Source: Paraburkholderia susongensis (GTDB lineage: Bacteria > Pseudomonadota > Gammaproteobacteria > Burkholderiales > Burkholderiaceae). Taken from it: a DNA stretch of 64,000 nucleotides. Shown one piece after another: positions 8,030 through 16,338 of this stretch (the first letter of the stretch is position 1; each line of letters opens with the position of its first letter). The translations under genes and the position numbers were made by a program. The DNA lies in NCBI RefSeq assembly GCF_900177725.1, contig NZ_FXAT01000007.1:294310-358309 (forward strand), read 5' to 3'. Under the pieces are notes generated by a model. The model was not told where the DNA came from. It worked only from the letters and a program-made list of their open reading frames with translations, and made no database searches.

Positions 8030-9331
8030 GTGCATATCACTTTTGACGTGCTCGTAGTCGGTGCTGGACCAGCGGGTGTAAGCGCTGCGATCGAAATGGC
8101 AGCCGGCGGCGCCATGGTATTGCTTGTTGAACAACGTTCGACAATCGGAGGCGCCATTCACCGAAGCCGATACGACGGAACATTGAGCCCGGTGTTCATG
8201 CCCGCTCGTCACAAGCGAAACTGGACTCGCCTCAAAGAACGCATGAATGCGCTGTCCTCGCAGATTCGTTTGATGACTGAGGCGGTGTTTCTTGGGATCG
8301 ACGGTGATGGCTACTGTGTGATCGATCACCGCCGTGCTCAAGAGGTCAAGCTCGTTCGCCCCAAAGCGGTTCTTTTCGCAGTCGGAGCAAGCGAACAGCT
8401 GTTTCACGCCGAAGGCTGGAATCTGCCGGGCGTTGTGACTGCCGGCGGTTTGCAGGTGCAAATTAAGGAAACAGGCATTGCACCGGTTGGCCGAATCCTG
8501 GTTGCCGGAAGTGGGCCACTGCCGTTGGCGCTGAGCGCCCAACTGGCAAAGCTCGGCAATGCTCCGGTTGCGATTCTCGAGCCGGCTGATCCGATCAGAA
8601 AATTGATCTGCCACCCGTCCGCAAGCCTGGGATTGCTTGCAGGAAGCGCGCAACTTGCTGAAGGATTTCGCTACGCGGCAACTCTGCTATCCGCTCGAAC
8701 CCGCTACAAGGTTGGCGCAACCGTCGAGGAGATTTCGAAGGACAGAGACGGTTTGCGCGTAGTCGCGAATGAGTCGGGTCAGGCAAAAGTCTATGAAGCA
8801 GATCTGGTTATTCTTCACGACGGATTGGCTTCCAACAGTAGTGGCTTGCCGAAGTCCGATATAGGTGCGCTGATTGTCGAGCGCGCTGGAGATTGCAGTG
8901 AAGTGTTGGGCGCTGATGCAGCCATAGTCGATGGACGACGGGTTGGGAAGTTGATTCTGGATCGACTGTTCTCGACTCCGGAAAAACGGATCAGCCTGCA
9001 GTTGCTGAAAGCGAAGGTATTTCAGCGAAGCATGTCATTGCTATTCGAACGGCCAACGCAGCCAATTCAGGGAGACGCAGTAGTGTGCCGATGCGAAGGG
9101 GTACGCAGGAGAGATATCCAGCCTGCTTCGTTGTGCTCGGCACGAGAGTTGAAACTCATCAATCGAGTGGGCATGGGTGCCTGTCAGGGGCGCTTCTGTG
9201 AGAAAGCCGCAGCAGCGATTGCCCTTGAAGAAGCGCATCTGGTCGCCAGGAACGAGATGGACGAGTCCGGTAGTAGATGGCCGATCCGGCCGGTGTCGGT
9301 AGCAGCCTTAGCGAAGGCGAGTCAAATTTAG
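8030..9331 (+). CDS. NAD(P)/FAD oxidoreductase subunit with C-terminal BFD-type 2Fe-2S domain (HcnB/LhpE-like)
   Basis: 433 residues. GAGPAGVSAAIEMA near the N-terminus binds FAD, a second GSGPLPLALSAQLA turn near the middle is the nucleotide-binding fold of the pyridine nucleotide-disulfide oxidoreductase family, and the C-terminus carries Cys353-x-Cys355 and Cys385-x4-Cys390, a BFD-like 2Fe-2S site. This is the HcnB / opine oxidase subunit A / LhpE architecture. GAGGAG at 8019-8024 serves a GTG start at 8030 (8027 also possible). It is tightly linked to the small 2Fe-2S gene before it and the aldehyde dehydrogenase after it. Confidence 0.87.
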   Translation: MHITFDVLVVGAGPAGVSAAIEMAAGGAMVLLVEQRSTIGGAIHRSRYDGTLSPVFMPARHKRNWTRLKERMNALSSQIRLMTEAVFLGIDGDGYCVIDHRRAQEVKLVRPKAVLFAVGASEQLFHAEGWNLPGVVTAGGLQVQIKETGIAPVGRILVAGSGPLPLALSAQLAKLGNAPVAILEPADPIRKLICHPSASLGLLAGSAQLAEGFRYAATLLSARTRYKVGATVEEISKDRDGLRVVANESGQAKVYEADLVILHDGLASNSSGLPKSDIGALIVERAGDCSEVLGADAAIVDGRRVGKLILDRLFSTPEKRISLQLLKAKVFQRSMSLLFERPTQPIQGDAVVCRCEGVRRRDIQPASLCSARELKLINRVGMGACQGRFCEKAAAAIALEEAHLVARNEMDESGSRWPIRPVSVAALAKASQI

Positions 9332-9343
9332 GAAGGTACAGTG

Positions 9344-10714
9344 ATGAGCAAAAAATATCTCGAGATTCGCAATCCCTTTAACAAATCCGTAGTTGGAAAT
9401 CTGGTTGTGTCCACCGGGGAGGATGTTCAAAAGGCCGTTGCGAACGCTTTCGAGGCATGGAAGGAGTTTCGTTACTCCACACCATTCGAGCGCAAAACGC
9501 TTCTCTATGCGCTCGCGGAGCAGATTCGAAAAAATGCCGATGCGATGGCTCGCACTGTGAGTCTGGAAATGGGCAAGACGTTGCGTGAAGCTACGAATGA
9601 GATTCGTCGCGCGCAAAATACGCTGAAGCTCTCCGCGGATGCCGGTATGGTCCTCCACGGCGAGGTATTGCCCTGTGCGGTTGCAGAAGGCTCGCCTGAC
9701 AAGCAGGCGACCATCACGTATGAACCAACAGGTGTTCTGGGTGCGATCACGCCGTTCAATTACCCGGTCAATCTCCTCTGTCACAAATTGGGTCCAGCCA
9801 TTGCAGCCGGCAACGCAGTGGTGGCCAAGCCCTCTCCCAAGGCGCCTCTGACAGCGGACATGCTCTGTCGCCTGGCGCGCGAAGCGGGATTCCCGCCGGG
9901 GCTGTTCCAGATGGTTCACGGTGGCGCGGATGTTGCGATGGCTCTCGCACACAGTCCGATTTCGCTGCTTAGCTTTACCGGCGGCCCGGCTGCGGGGCTG
10001 GCGCTGAAGAACGCGGCGGGTTTGGTTCGTTGCCTGATGGAACTGGGCGGCAACGATCCAATGGTCGTGATGCCTGACGCCGATCTGGGCAAGGCTGCCG
10101 ATGTCGTGATCGGCCATCGCTTCGAGATCGCAGGCCAAAGCTGCGCAGCGGTAAAGAAGTTATATCTGCATCGAGAAATCCGTGAAGAAATGCTCGCTTT
10201 GCTGGAAGCTCGCGTGGCAAATATCAGGACCGGATACCCCACCCAAATGGAGACTGATATGGGTACCGTGATCGATGAAGTGGCAGCGCAGGAGGTCGAG
10301 CGACGTGTGAAGCTGGCCATTCACGACGGCGCCCGTCTGATCTCGGGTGGCGAGCGACAGGCTGCTCTGTTCCAGCCAACGTTGCTTGATTGCGTCCCGC
10401 CGAACACGGACCTGGTGAAGTCTGAGACCTTCGGGCCTGTCATCGCCATCCGTCCTTTCGAGGCGATCGATATGGTGATCGATGAGGTAAACGAAAGTGA
10501 ATACGGCCTGCAAGCTGGCGTGTTCACCAATGATCACGGCCTCATCAAGCGTTTTTCCCGGGAGCTTCGCGTTGGTGGCGTGATGATCAACGAAGGTCCA
10601 GATTTCCGTGCGGAGAACGTTCCCTTCGGAGGTATCAAATCCAGCGGGCTTGGCCGTGAGGGAGTCCATGTCACGCTTCGCGAAATGAGCGAAACCAAAG
10701 TCGTAATCGACTGA
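9344..10714 (+). CDS. NAD(P)-dependent aldehyde dehydrogenase
   Basis: 456 residues with all ALDH landmarks: ITPFNYPVN (catalytic Asn), FTGGPAAG, MELGGNDP with Glu233 and GQSCAAVKKLY with nucleophile Cys267, then ETFGPVIAI. ELGGNDP followed by QSCAAVKK recalls the lactaldehyde / phosphonoacetaldehyde branch. GGAAGG at 9331-9336 precedes ATG 9344 by 7 bases. In the analogous hydroxyproline cluster an ALDH oxidises alpha-ketoglutarate semialdehyde; here it likely oxidises a semialdehyde made by the dehydrogenase and DapA-like enzymes, but the substrate is not readable from sequence. Confidence 0.9.
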   Translation: MSKKYLEIRNPFNKSVVGNLVVSTGEDVQKAVANAFEAWKEFRYSTPFERKTLLYALAEQIRKNADAMARTVSLEMGKTLREATNEIRRAQNTLKLSADAGMVLHGEVLPCAVAEGSPDKQATITYEPTGVLGAITPFNYPVNLLCHKLGPAIAAGNAVVAKPSPKAPLTADMLCRLAREAGFPPGLFQMVHGGADVAMALAHSPISLLSFTGGPAAGLALKNAAGLVRCLMELGGNDPMVVMPDADLGKAADVVIGHRFEIAGQSCAAVKKLYLHREIREEMLALLEARVANIRTGYPTQMETDMGTVIDEVAAQEVERRVKLAIHDGARLISGGERQAALFQPTLLDCVPPNTDLVKSETFGPVIAIRPFEAIDMVIDEVNESEYGLQAGVFTNDHGLIKRFSRELRVGGVMINEGPDFRAENVPFGGIKSSGLGREGVHVTLREMSETKVVID

Positions 10715-10814
10715 CCCGAGAATTCCGTTCGATTTCCCGATCGGCTGCCCCGAACTCCCGTAACCAGGTTGGCTTCTGATAGCCAGATAAGCTTCGATAG
10801 ATAAGGATTGCAAA

Positions 10815-11717
10815 ATGGAACAAAAGTGGAAGGACAAACTCGCTGGCGTTTTCACCGCTCTCGTAACGCCATTCAAGGACGGAAAGGTAGATCTGGCAGC
10901 GTTGGAACGTCATGTCGAGCGTCAGCTCGATCTGGGCGTGCACGGTCTCGTGCCGGTGGGAACCACGGGTGAGGCCGCGACATTGAATGCTTCCGAGACA
11001 GCGGACGTGATTCGTGTGACTGTGGAACGCGCACGCGGTCGTGCATTTGTGCTTGCCGGTGCAGGGGCGAACGACACGGCTGTTGCGATCCAGAAAGCGA
11101 GGCAGGCTGCGGAGCAAGGCGTTGATGGCCTTCTCGTCGTCACGCCGTACTACAACAAGCCTACTCAGGCGGGCTTGTTCGACCATTTCGCTGCGATCGC
11201 GGGCGAGGTGAAGCTTCCGATTATGTTGTACAGCGTTCCTGGCCGTACTGGTGTGGAGCTTGCGGCCGACACAGCAGCGCGTCTTGCCCGTGATTACAAG
11301 AATATCGTTGGTATCAAGGAAGCCGGCGGCAAGGCTGAACGCGTCACGGAGCTACGCCTTGCATGCGGAGATGATTTCGTGATCCATTGTGGTGACGACG
11401 GCCTCGCGCTCCCGTTCTACGCGTTGGGGGCCGACGGGCTGACGAGCGTGGCATCGAACCTCATTCCCCACGAGTTGCTGGAGATGTACGGTGCGTGGCG
11501 ACAAGGCGACTACTCGCGTGCACTGGAACTTCACAACAACGTCTTCGATCTGGTCAAACACCTCTTCATCGAAAGCAACCCTGTGCCGGTCAAAGCGGCT
11601 CTCGCTAGTGCGGGTCACATGCAACCCGACGTCCGTCGGCCGTTGGCGAAGTTGCGCCACGAATCCGAACTCGCCCTGACGCGTTGTCTGAAACTCCACG
11701 CTGAGATCGTCGGCTAA
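10815..11717 (+). CDS. Dihydrodipicolinate synthase family protein (DapA-like)
   Basis: 300 residues, a class I Schiff-base TIM barrel. GTTGEAAT with Thr50/Thr51, PYYNKPTQ with Tyr112/Tyr113, YSVPGRTG with Tyr139 and Arg144, and IKEAGG with catalytic Lys168 match the functional residues of true DapA, including the Arg that holds the carboxylate in E. coli DapA. It could condense pyruvate with a semialdehyde, or run in the cleavage/deamination direction as the DapA-family hydroxyproline deaminases do. It sits in the dehydrogenase operon, with a DapB homologue about 5 kb away on the other strand. Anabolic and catabolic roles cannot be separated by sequence alone. Confidence 0.88.
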   Translation: MEQKWKDKLAGVFTALVTPFKDGKVDLAALERHVERQLDLGVHGLVPVGTTGEAATLNASETADVIRVTVERARGRAFVLAGAGANDTAVAIQKARQAAEQGVDGLLVVTPYYNKPTQAGLFDHFAAIAGEVKLPIMLYSVPGRTGVELAADTAARLARDYKNIVGIKEAGGKAERVTELRLACGDDFVIHCGDDGLALPFYALGADGLTSVASNLIPHELLEMYGAWRQGDYSRALELHNNVFDLVKHLFIESNPVPVKAALASAGHMQPDVRRPLAKLRHESELALTRCLKLHAEIVG

Positions 11718-11736
11718 CGAGACGGATGCGGCCAGG

Positions 11737-12462
11737 ATGAATACTTTAAAGCAGCCGCTGCTCCGTCCAGTGGTCAACGACCTGACGCTAGGGGTTCTGA
11801 TGCTCGACACCAGATTCCCCCGCTTCCCGGGTGAAATCGGGAACGGTATGACGTGGCCTGTGCCGCTCCAGTTCAAGATTGTTCGCGGTGCCACACCCAC
11901 GCGGGTGGTCGACGACGAGGGGAAGGGTCTGCTCGAACCTTTTCTCGAGGCAGCACATGAACTCATCGACCTGGGCGTGCGGGGAATCACCACCAGTTGT
12001 GGCTTTCTCGCGCTGTTTCAGCGTGAGATGGCGCAGGCGCTGCCGGTCCCGGTTGCAACAAGCGCATTGCTGCAGATCCCGTCAATCCAGACGATGCTTC
12101 CTCAGGGCAAGCGGGTCGGCATTCTGACCTTCAACAAGGAAGCGCTGACGGAACGACATCTTCGCGCGGTTGGAGTGAGTTCGGATCTTCCCATCGTCGG
12201 AATGAGCGAGCGCAGCCTCTTTCGCAGAGTGTTCTCCGACAAGGCACTTCCGTCGGAGGCGGATTTCGGCATGCTTGAAGCTGAGATGGCAGATGCCGCG
12301 CGTCGACTCCTCAGCGAGAATCCGGACGTTGGAGCAATCCTCTGTGAATGCACCAACATGCCGCCATTCGCGAAGGTTATTCGCGAAGCGACAGGGCTTC
12401 CCGTGTTTGACGTCGTGGGCATGATCCGCTGGTTCGTTTCGGCAATACAGCAACAGGACTAG
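11737..12462 (+). CDS. Aspartate/glutamate racemase family protein
   Basis: 241 residues. Cys88 in TTSCGF and the later CECTNMPP block (Cys203, Cys205) are the two-cysteine active-site regions of cofactor-independent Asp/Glu/hydantoin racemases and related decarboxylases. It lies 19 bases after the dapA-like gene, in the same operon. In hydroxyproline clusters an epimerase of a different family (proline racemase) makes the D-isomer; this protein could take that role for another substrate. That is an inference from position only. Confidence 0.8.
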   Translation: MNTLKQPLLRPVVNDLTLGVLMLDTRFPRFPGEIGNGMTWPVPLQFKIVRGATPTRVVDDEGKGLLEPFLEAAHELIDLGVRGITTSCGFLALFQREMAQALPVPVATSALLQIPSIQTMLPQGKRVGILTFNKEALTERHLRAVGVSSDLPIVGMSERSLFRRVFSDKALPSEADFGMLEAEMADAARRLLSENPDVGAILCECTNMPPFAKVIREATGLPVFDVVGMIRWFVSAIQQQD

Positions 12463-12524
12463 TTCACCCGAATCGGCCGGCATCCATGTCTGTCGACGGT
12501 GAAATAGAGATCAAGGAGCTTCAA

Positions 12525-13301
12525 ATGTCACAACCGATGATCCAGGTTTCCAATCTGCGCAAGTCTTTTGGTCAACACAATGTTCTTCGCGATGTATCGC
12601 TTACCATCGAAAAGGGCAGCGTGACTACGCTGCTTGGTCCATCGGGTTCGGGTAAGTCGACGCTCTTGCGTTGCATGAACCTCCTTGAAACGCCGGACGG
12701 TGGTTCGATCGCAATCAACGGACGGGCGGTGGATTTCGACAGGTCGAAACGGATTCGAGCGAAGGAGACCGCGAATTTTCGCTCGTGTACCGGCATGGTA
12801 TTCCAGCATTTCAACCTGTTCCCGCATATGACGGCAGCGCAGAACGTCATGGAGGGGCTCGTTACTGTCCGGAAAGAGTCCAAGGCGGTGGCAAGCGTGA
12901 GAGCGATGGAATTGCTCGAGAGGGTGGGGCTGTCCAGCCAGGCCAATCAATATCCGGGCAGTCTTTCCGGCGGGCAGAAACAGCGTGTTGCCATCGCCCG
13001 GGCACTAGCCATGAAGCCTGAAGTGCTTCTTCTGGACGAGGCCACATCCGCGCTCGATCCAGAGCTCGTTGGAGAAGTCCTGACCGTTATTCGAACATTG
13101 GCCGAAACCGGTATGACAATGGTTCTGGTGACTCACGAAATCGGATTTGCCCGCGAGGTGTCCGATACCATCACATTCATGCGCGATGGTGTGGTCGTTG
13201 AGACGGGCAAACCGTCGGCCGTGATCGACAATCCAGCGGAAGAAGCTACTCGCGCATTTCTGTCGCGATTTGTGAAGTCTGGCCAACCTGTTATGGCATA
13301 G
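12525..13301 (+). CDS. Amino acid ABC transporter ATP-binding protein (GlnQ/HisP type)
   Basis: 258 residues with Walker A GPSGSGKST, Q-loop FQHFNLFPHMT, signature LSGGQKQR, Walker B VLLLDEATSALDPE and the switch His in VTHEIGF. AAGGAG stands 7 bases before ATG 12525; an in-frame ATG at 12486 has no such site. It energises the binding protein and permease at 2829-4347. Separation of the ATPase from its partners by eight genes is unusual for this family and suggests the dehydrogenase genes were inserted or the operon was rearranged. Confidence 0.92.
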   Translation: MSQPMIQVSNLRKSFGQHNVLRDVSLTIEKGSVTTLLGPSGSGKSTLLRCMNLLETPDGGSIAINGRAVDFDRSKRIRAKETANFRSCTGMVFQHFNLFPHMTAAQNVMEGLVTVRKESKAVASVRAMELLERVGLSSQANQYPGSLSGGQKQRVAIARALAMKPEVLLLDEATSALDPELVGEVLTVIRTLAETGMTMVLVTHEIGFAREVSDTITFMRDGVVVETGKPSAVIDNPAEEATRAFLSRFVKSGQPVMA

Positions 13302-13335
13302 TCATACGAATTTCAGCAATAGTGGCAGGTCCGGT

Positions 13336-14247
13336 ATGCGAGAAGTCAGCCTCAGCTTAACCCAGACATTTTTTCTGGTTGCCCGTGAAGGTACCTATTC
13401 CGCTGCAGCGCGGCTGCTGAACATCTCGTATCAGTCCGTGGCCAATCATGTTCGCCGACTCGAACAGATGGTCGGTGAGCGGCTGGTTATCGCTCAGCGA
13501 GGGGTGAAGACGATCCAACTGACTGCGCGTGGCAATAGTCTCTATCAGCTTCTTGAGCCGGAGTTTGAAGTTGTTCTGGCTCGCCTCGGCAGTTTGATCG
13601 ACAAAGAGCGGCCGGTGCTGCGAGTGGGTATGCCGCAGGCGATTTTCTATTACTTGATGCCCTCGGTTCTCAAAGCGTTCAATGCGCTTCATCCGACTGT
13701 CGAGGTGATTTGTTATGAACGGGACACTGCTCTCGTTGATCTGATCAAGCAAGGCAAGCTGGACGCGTGCGTGTCAGAGCGATACTTCGGCGATCAGGTT
13801 GTGCCACAGCATGTGATCTGTAGCTACGAACCCGCTCTGGTTTATCCGGCTGACTGGGACGGGCCGTCCGATGAAGACAGTGTGTCTGGATGGTCCAGCA
13901 AACGTCCCTTCGTTACTCATGAACCTGGGCAACTGCTACGGAACATCGCTACCGACATCCTCACGACTGACGAAGGTCCGCCGGAAGTCACGATATCAAC
14001 CTCAGGCAGCTCGAGTGTCATGCGCTGCGTCGAGGAGGGAATCGGGTTCTCGATAATTCCGAGCTGGTGTTTTTCCGAAGGAAATAGCCTAGTCAGGATG
14101 TTCCGTTTGCCATCAGCGCCGAAGGTACCGATCTACTTTGGGGAGGCGCTCTTCCTCAGGACGAATCCGTACGTGCGGTCACTACACAAATTGTGCGCTG
14201 AAGCGATTCTCGGGCGGATTGCGGAGTTGACGGGATCGCCCTCGTGA
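13336..14247 (+). CDS. LysR-family transcriptional regulator
   Basis: 303 residues. The N-terminal helix-turn-helix reads TYSAAARLLNISYQSVANHVRRLEQMVG, followed by a two-lobed effector-binding domain. The second helix has SYQSVANHV instead of the common TQPAVSxxI. It is the last gene of the plus-strand part of the island, 34 bases after the ATPase gene, and is the natural candidate for the substrate-responsive activator of the island. Confidence 0.88.
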   Translation: MREVSLSLTQTFFLVAREGTYSAAARLLNISYQSVANHVRRLEQMVGERLVIAQRGVKTIQLTARGNSLYQLLEPEFEVVLARLGSLIDKERPVLRVGMPQAIFYYLMPSVLKAFNALHPTVEVICYERDTALVDLIKQGKLDACVSERYFGDQVVPQHVICSYEPALVYPADWDGPSDEDSVSGWSSKRPFVTHEPGQLLRNIATDILTTDEGPPEVTISTSGSSSVMRCVEEGIGFSIIPSWCFSEGNSLVRMFRLPSAPKVPIYFGEALFLRTNPYVRSLHKLCAEAILGRIAELTGSPS

Positions 14248-14366
14248 TGCTGAATGTAAGCGGCAGTGCCGAATCGTGCGCATAGCTTCTCCGGCAGGTT
14301 CCGGAGTCCTCTTGCCAAGGCGGTTGCAAAGGCGAGCCATGCGCACATGCTTCGAAAGAAAACGCT

Positions 14367-15494
14367 CTAAAGAATACTGTCCAACGCCTTGGCGAATCTG
14401 GCGACCGCGCCTTCGACGTCATGCAGTTTGTCCAGGCCGAACAATCCTATGCGGAAGGTCCTGAAATCTTCAGGCTCGTCGCATTGAAGGGGAACGCCGG
14501 GCGCAATCTGCAAGCCGGCATCGGCGAATTTCTGGCCGGATCGTATGCCGTCATCGTCCGTGTAGCAGACCACGACGCCCGGCGCCTGAAAACCTTCAGC
14601 CGCCACGCTTCTGAAACCTTTGCTACTCAGGAGTGAGCGAATGCGCTTGCCGAGTTCAAGCTGCTCCGCTCTCACTTTGTCGAAGCCGTATGCCTCGGTT
14701 TCCTTCATGACATCACGCAGCGTCGCGAGACTGTCCGTGGGCATCGTGGCGTGGTACGCGAACCCGCCGTTCTCGTAGGCTTCCATGATCTGCAGCCATT
14801 TGCGAAGATCGCAAGCGAAACTGGTGCTGGTTGTTGCGTCGATTCTTTCGCGGGCGAGAGGGCTGAGCATGACCAGTGCGCAGCAGGGTGACGCGCTCCA
14901 TCCCTTTTGCGGTGCGCTGATCAGGACGTCGACGCCGCTCGCCTGCATGTCGACCCAGACCGTGCCGGAGGCAATGCAATCCAGTACAAACATACCGCCG
15001 ACGGCATGCACAGCGTCGGCCACCGCGCGCAAATAAGCGTCCGGCAGCATCATCCCGGATGCGGTTTCGACATGCGGCGCAAAGACCAGATCCGGCTTGT
15101 TTTCCTTGATCGCAGCCACCACGTCTTCGATAGGTGGCGGTGCATAGGCCGCCTGCCTTCCTGGTTCGACCGGGCGCGCCTTCAACACGATCGATTCGGA
15201 CGGAATGCTGCCCATGTCGAAAATCTGCGACCAGCGGAAACTGAACCAGCCATTGCGGATGACCAGACACTTCCTGTTCGTCGCGAACTGCCGGGCGACG
15301 GCTTCCATGCCGAAAGTCCCGCTGCCCGGGACGATCACGGCCGCCTTCGCGTTGTAGACTTTTTTCAGGGCGTCGGAAATATCGCGTACGACTCCTTGAA
15401 AGAGCTGCGACATATGATTGATTGATCGGTCGGTGTAAACGACTGAATATTCGAGGAGCCCCTCGCGGTCGACATTGGGAAGTAAACCTGGCAC
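14367..15494 (-). CDS. Class V PLP-dependent aminotransferase (alanine/serine-glyoxylate aminotransferase family)
   Basis: 375 residues. Lys197 in SAPQKGWS is the PLP Schiff-base lysine, Asp172 in VLDCIAS contacts the pyridine nitrogen, and PGSGTFGMEA and HVETASGMM fit the alanine-glyoxylate / 2-aminoethylphosphonate aminotransferase fold. The start is GTG at 15494 with AGGAGG six bases before it. It converges on the LysR gene and closes the island. It could move the amino group of the degraded compound to pyruvate or glyoxylate; the true pair of substrates is unknown. Confidence 0.87.
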   Translation of the reverse strand: MPGLLPNVDREGLLEYSVVYTDRSINHMSQLFQGVVRDISDALKKVYNAKAAVIVPGSGTFGMEAVARQFATNRKCLVIRNGWFSFRWSQIFDMGSIPSESIVLKARPVEPGRQAAYAPPPIEDVVAAIKENKPDLVFAPHVETASGMMLPDAYLRAVADAVHAVGGMFVLDCIASGTVWVDMQASGVDVLISAPQKGWSASPCCALVMLSPLARERIDATTSTSFACDLRKWLQIMEAYENGGFAYHATMPTDSLATLRDVMKETEAYGFDKVRAEQLELGKRIRSLLSSKGFRSVAAEGFQAPGVVVCYTDDDGIRSGQKFADAGLQIAPGVPLQCDEPEDFRTFRIGLFGLDKLHDVEGAVARFAKALDSIL

Positions 15495-15768
15495 GCTCGC
15501 CTCCTGTAATAGACGAATAAGAGAATCGAAAACAGATTCTAACGAAAGCCACCTGCAACGGCTTCGGCCGAGACGCCGCCGTTACCCATCCAGCAAGCTT
15601 CGGCATGGACCGGCCGTCGAGTCACACCGGTTGTGAATGCTCCAGTGGCAACGATCGGCACGATTATGAACCGTCGCCTCCGAAGTGGTCCAATATCTGC
15701 GCGACAACCTGCGGTCCCAGTGCGTGGGCTACCGCCAGTCACACAATCTTCCTGTTGAGAGGTGAGCC

Positions 15769-16242
15769 ATGAACTCTGGAAAGCACATCGCGCTGGTTGC
15801 CCTCGCCCTTTTCGCTGCGCTGACAAGCGCAGATGCCATTGCTCAGGACACGCCGAATGCTGTCCTGGAGGTAAGCGTGAACGGGACTGTCTACAAAGGC
15901 CAGGCGGAATATGAAGCGACTGGCTCCCCCGATTCGGCTGCGGCAATGGAGTTTCTCAGGCAGAACTCCATTCACCTGCTGCCCGGTGGTACGGCACAGC
16001 TGAAGGTCGACCTCGTCGGTGCGGATGGGTCGAGGACTGACGTTACCGACGACACCGACACGCACTACGCGGCCGTCACGAACTGGAACCTCGATGTGTC
16101 GGCCACGGGGGTCGTCACACAGAGGGCCGACCCGAAATATTCCGCGGCTAATGCGAAAAACTCAAAAGACGGACAAATAATCGTCTGGTACAAGAAAGGC
16201 ACCACCTTAGGCTTCAACGCCATCGAAGTGATTATCGACTAG
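15769..16242 (+). CDS. Secreted small protein with a possible bacterial Ig-like fold
   Basis: 157 residues. A clear Sec signal peptide (hydrophobic LVALALFAALTSADA, cleavage near AIAQD) leads to a mature domain of about 130 residues. It reads like a group 2 bacterial Ig-like domain: GGTAQLKVDLVGADGS followed by DVTDDTDTHYA, a W-N-L-D-V-S stretch, ATGVVTQ and a terminal beta-rich VWYKKGTTLGFNAIEVIID. I do not recognise a named family. GAGG precedes the ATG. It stands alone between an aminotransferase and a LysR gene, so context gives no function. Confidence 0.7.
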   Translation: MNSGKHIALVALALFAALTSADAIAQDTPNAVLEVSVNGTVYKGQAEYEATGSPDSAAAMEFLRQNSIHLLPGGTAQLKVDLVGADGSRTDVTDDTDTHYAAVTNWNLDVSATGVVTQRADPKYSAANAKNSKDGQIIVWYKKGTTLGFNAIEVIID

Positions 16243-16338
16243 CGGTGGCCGAATGCGCCGGCTGAAAACCCGGTGCCTGACGGAATGCGAAGACAGAATC
16301 TGACGAAAGCGCGACCGTGCGCAGTCGCGTTATTCCAT

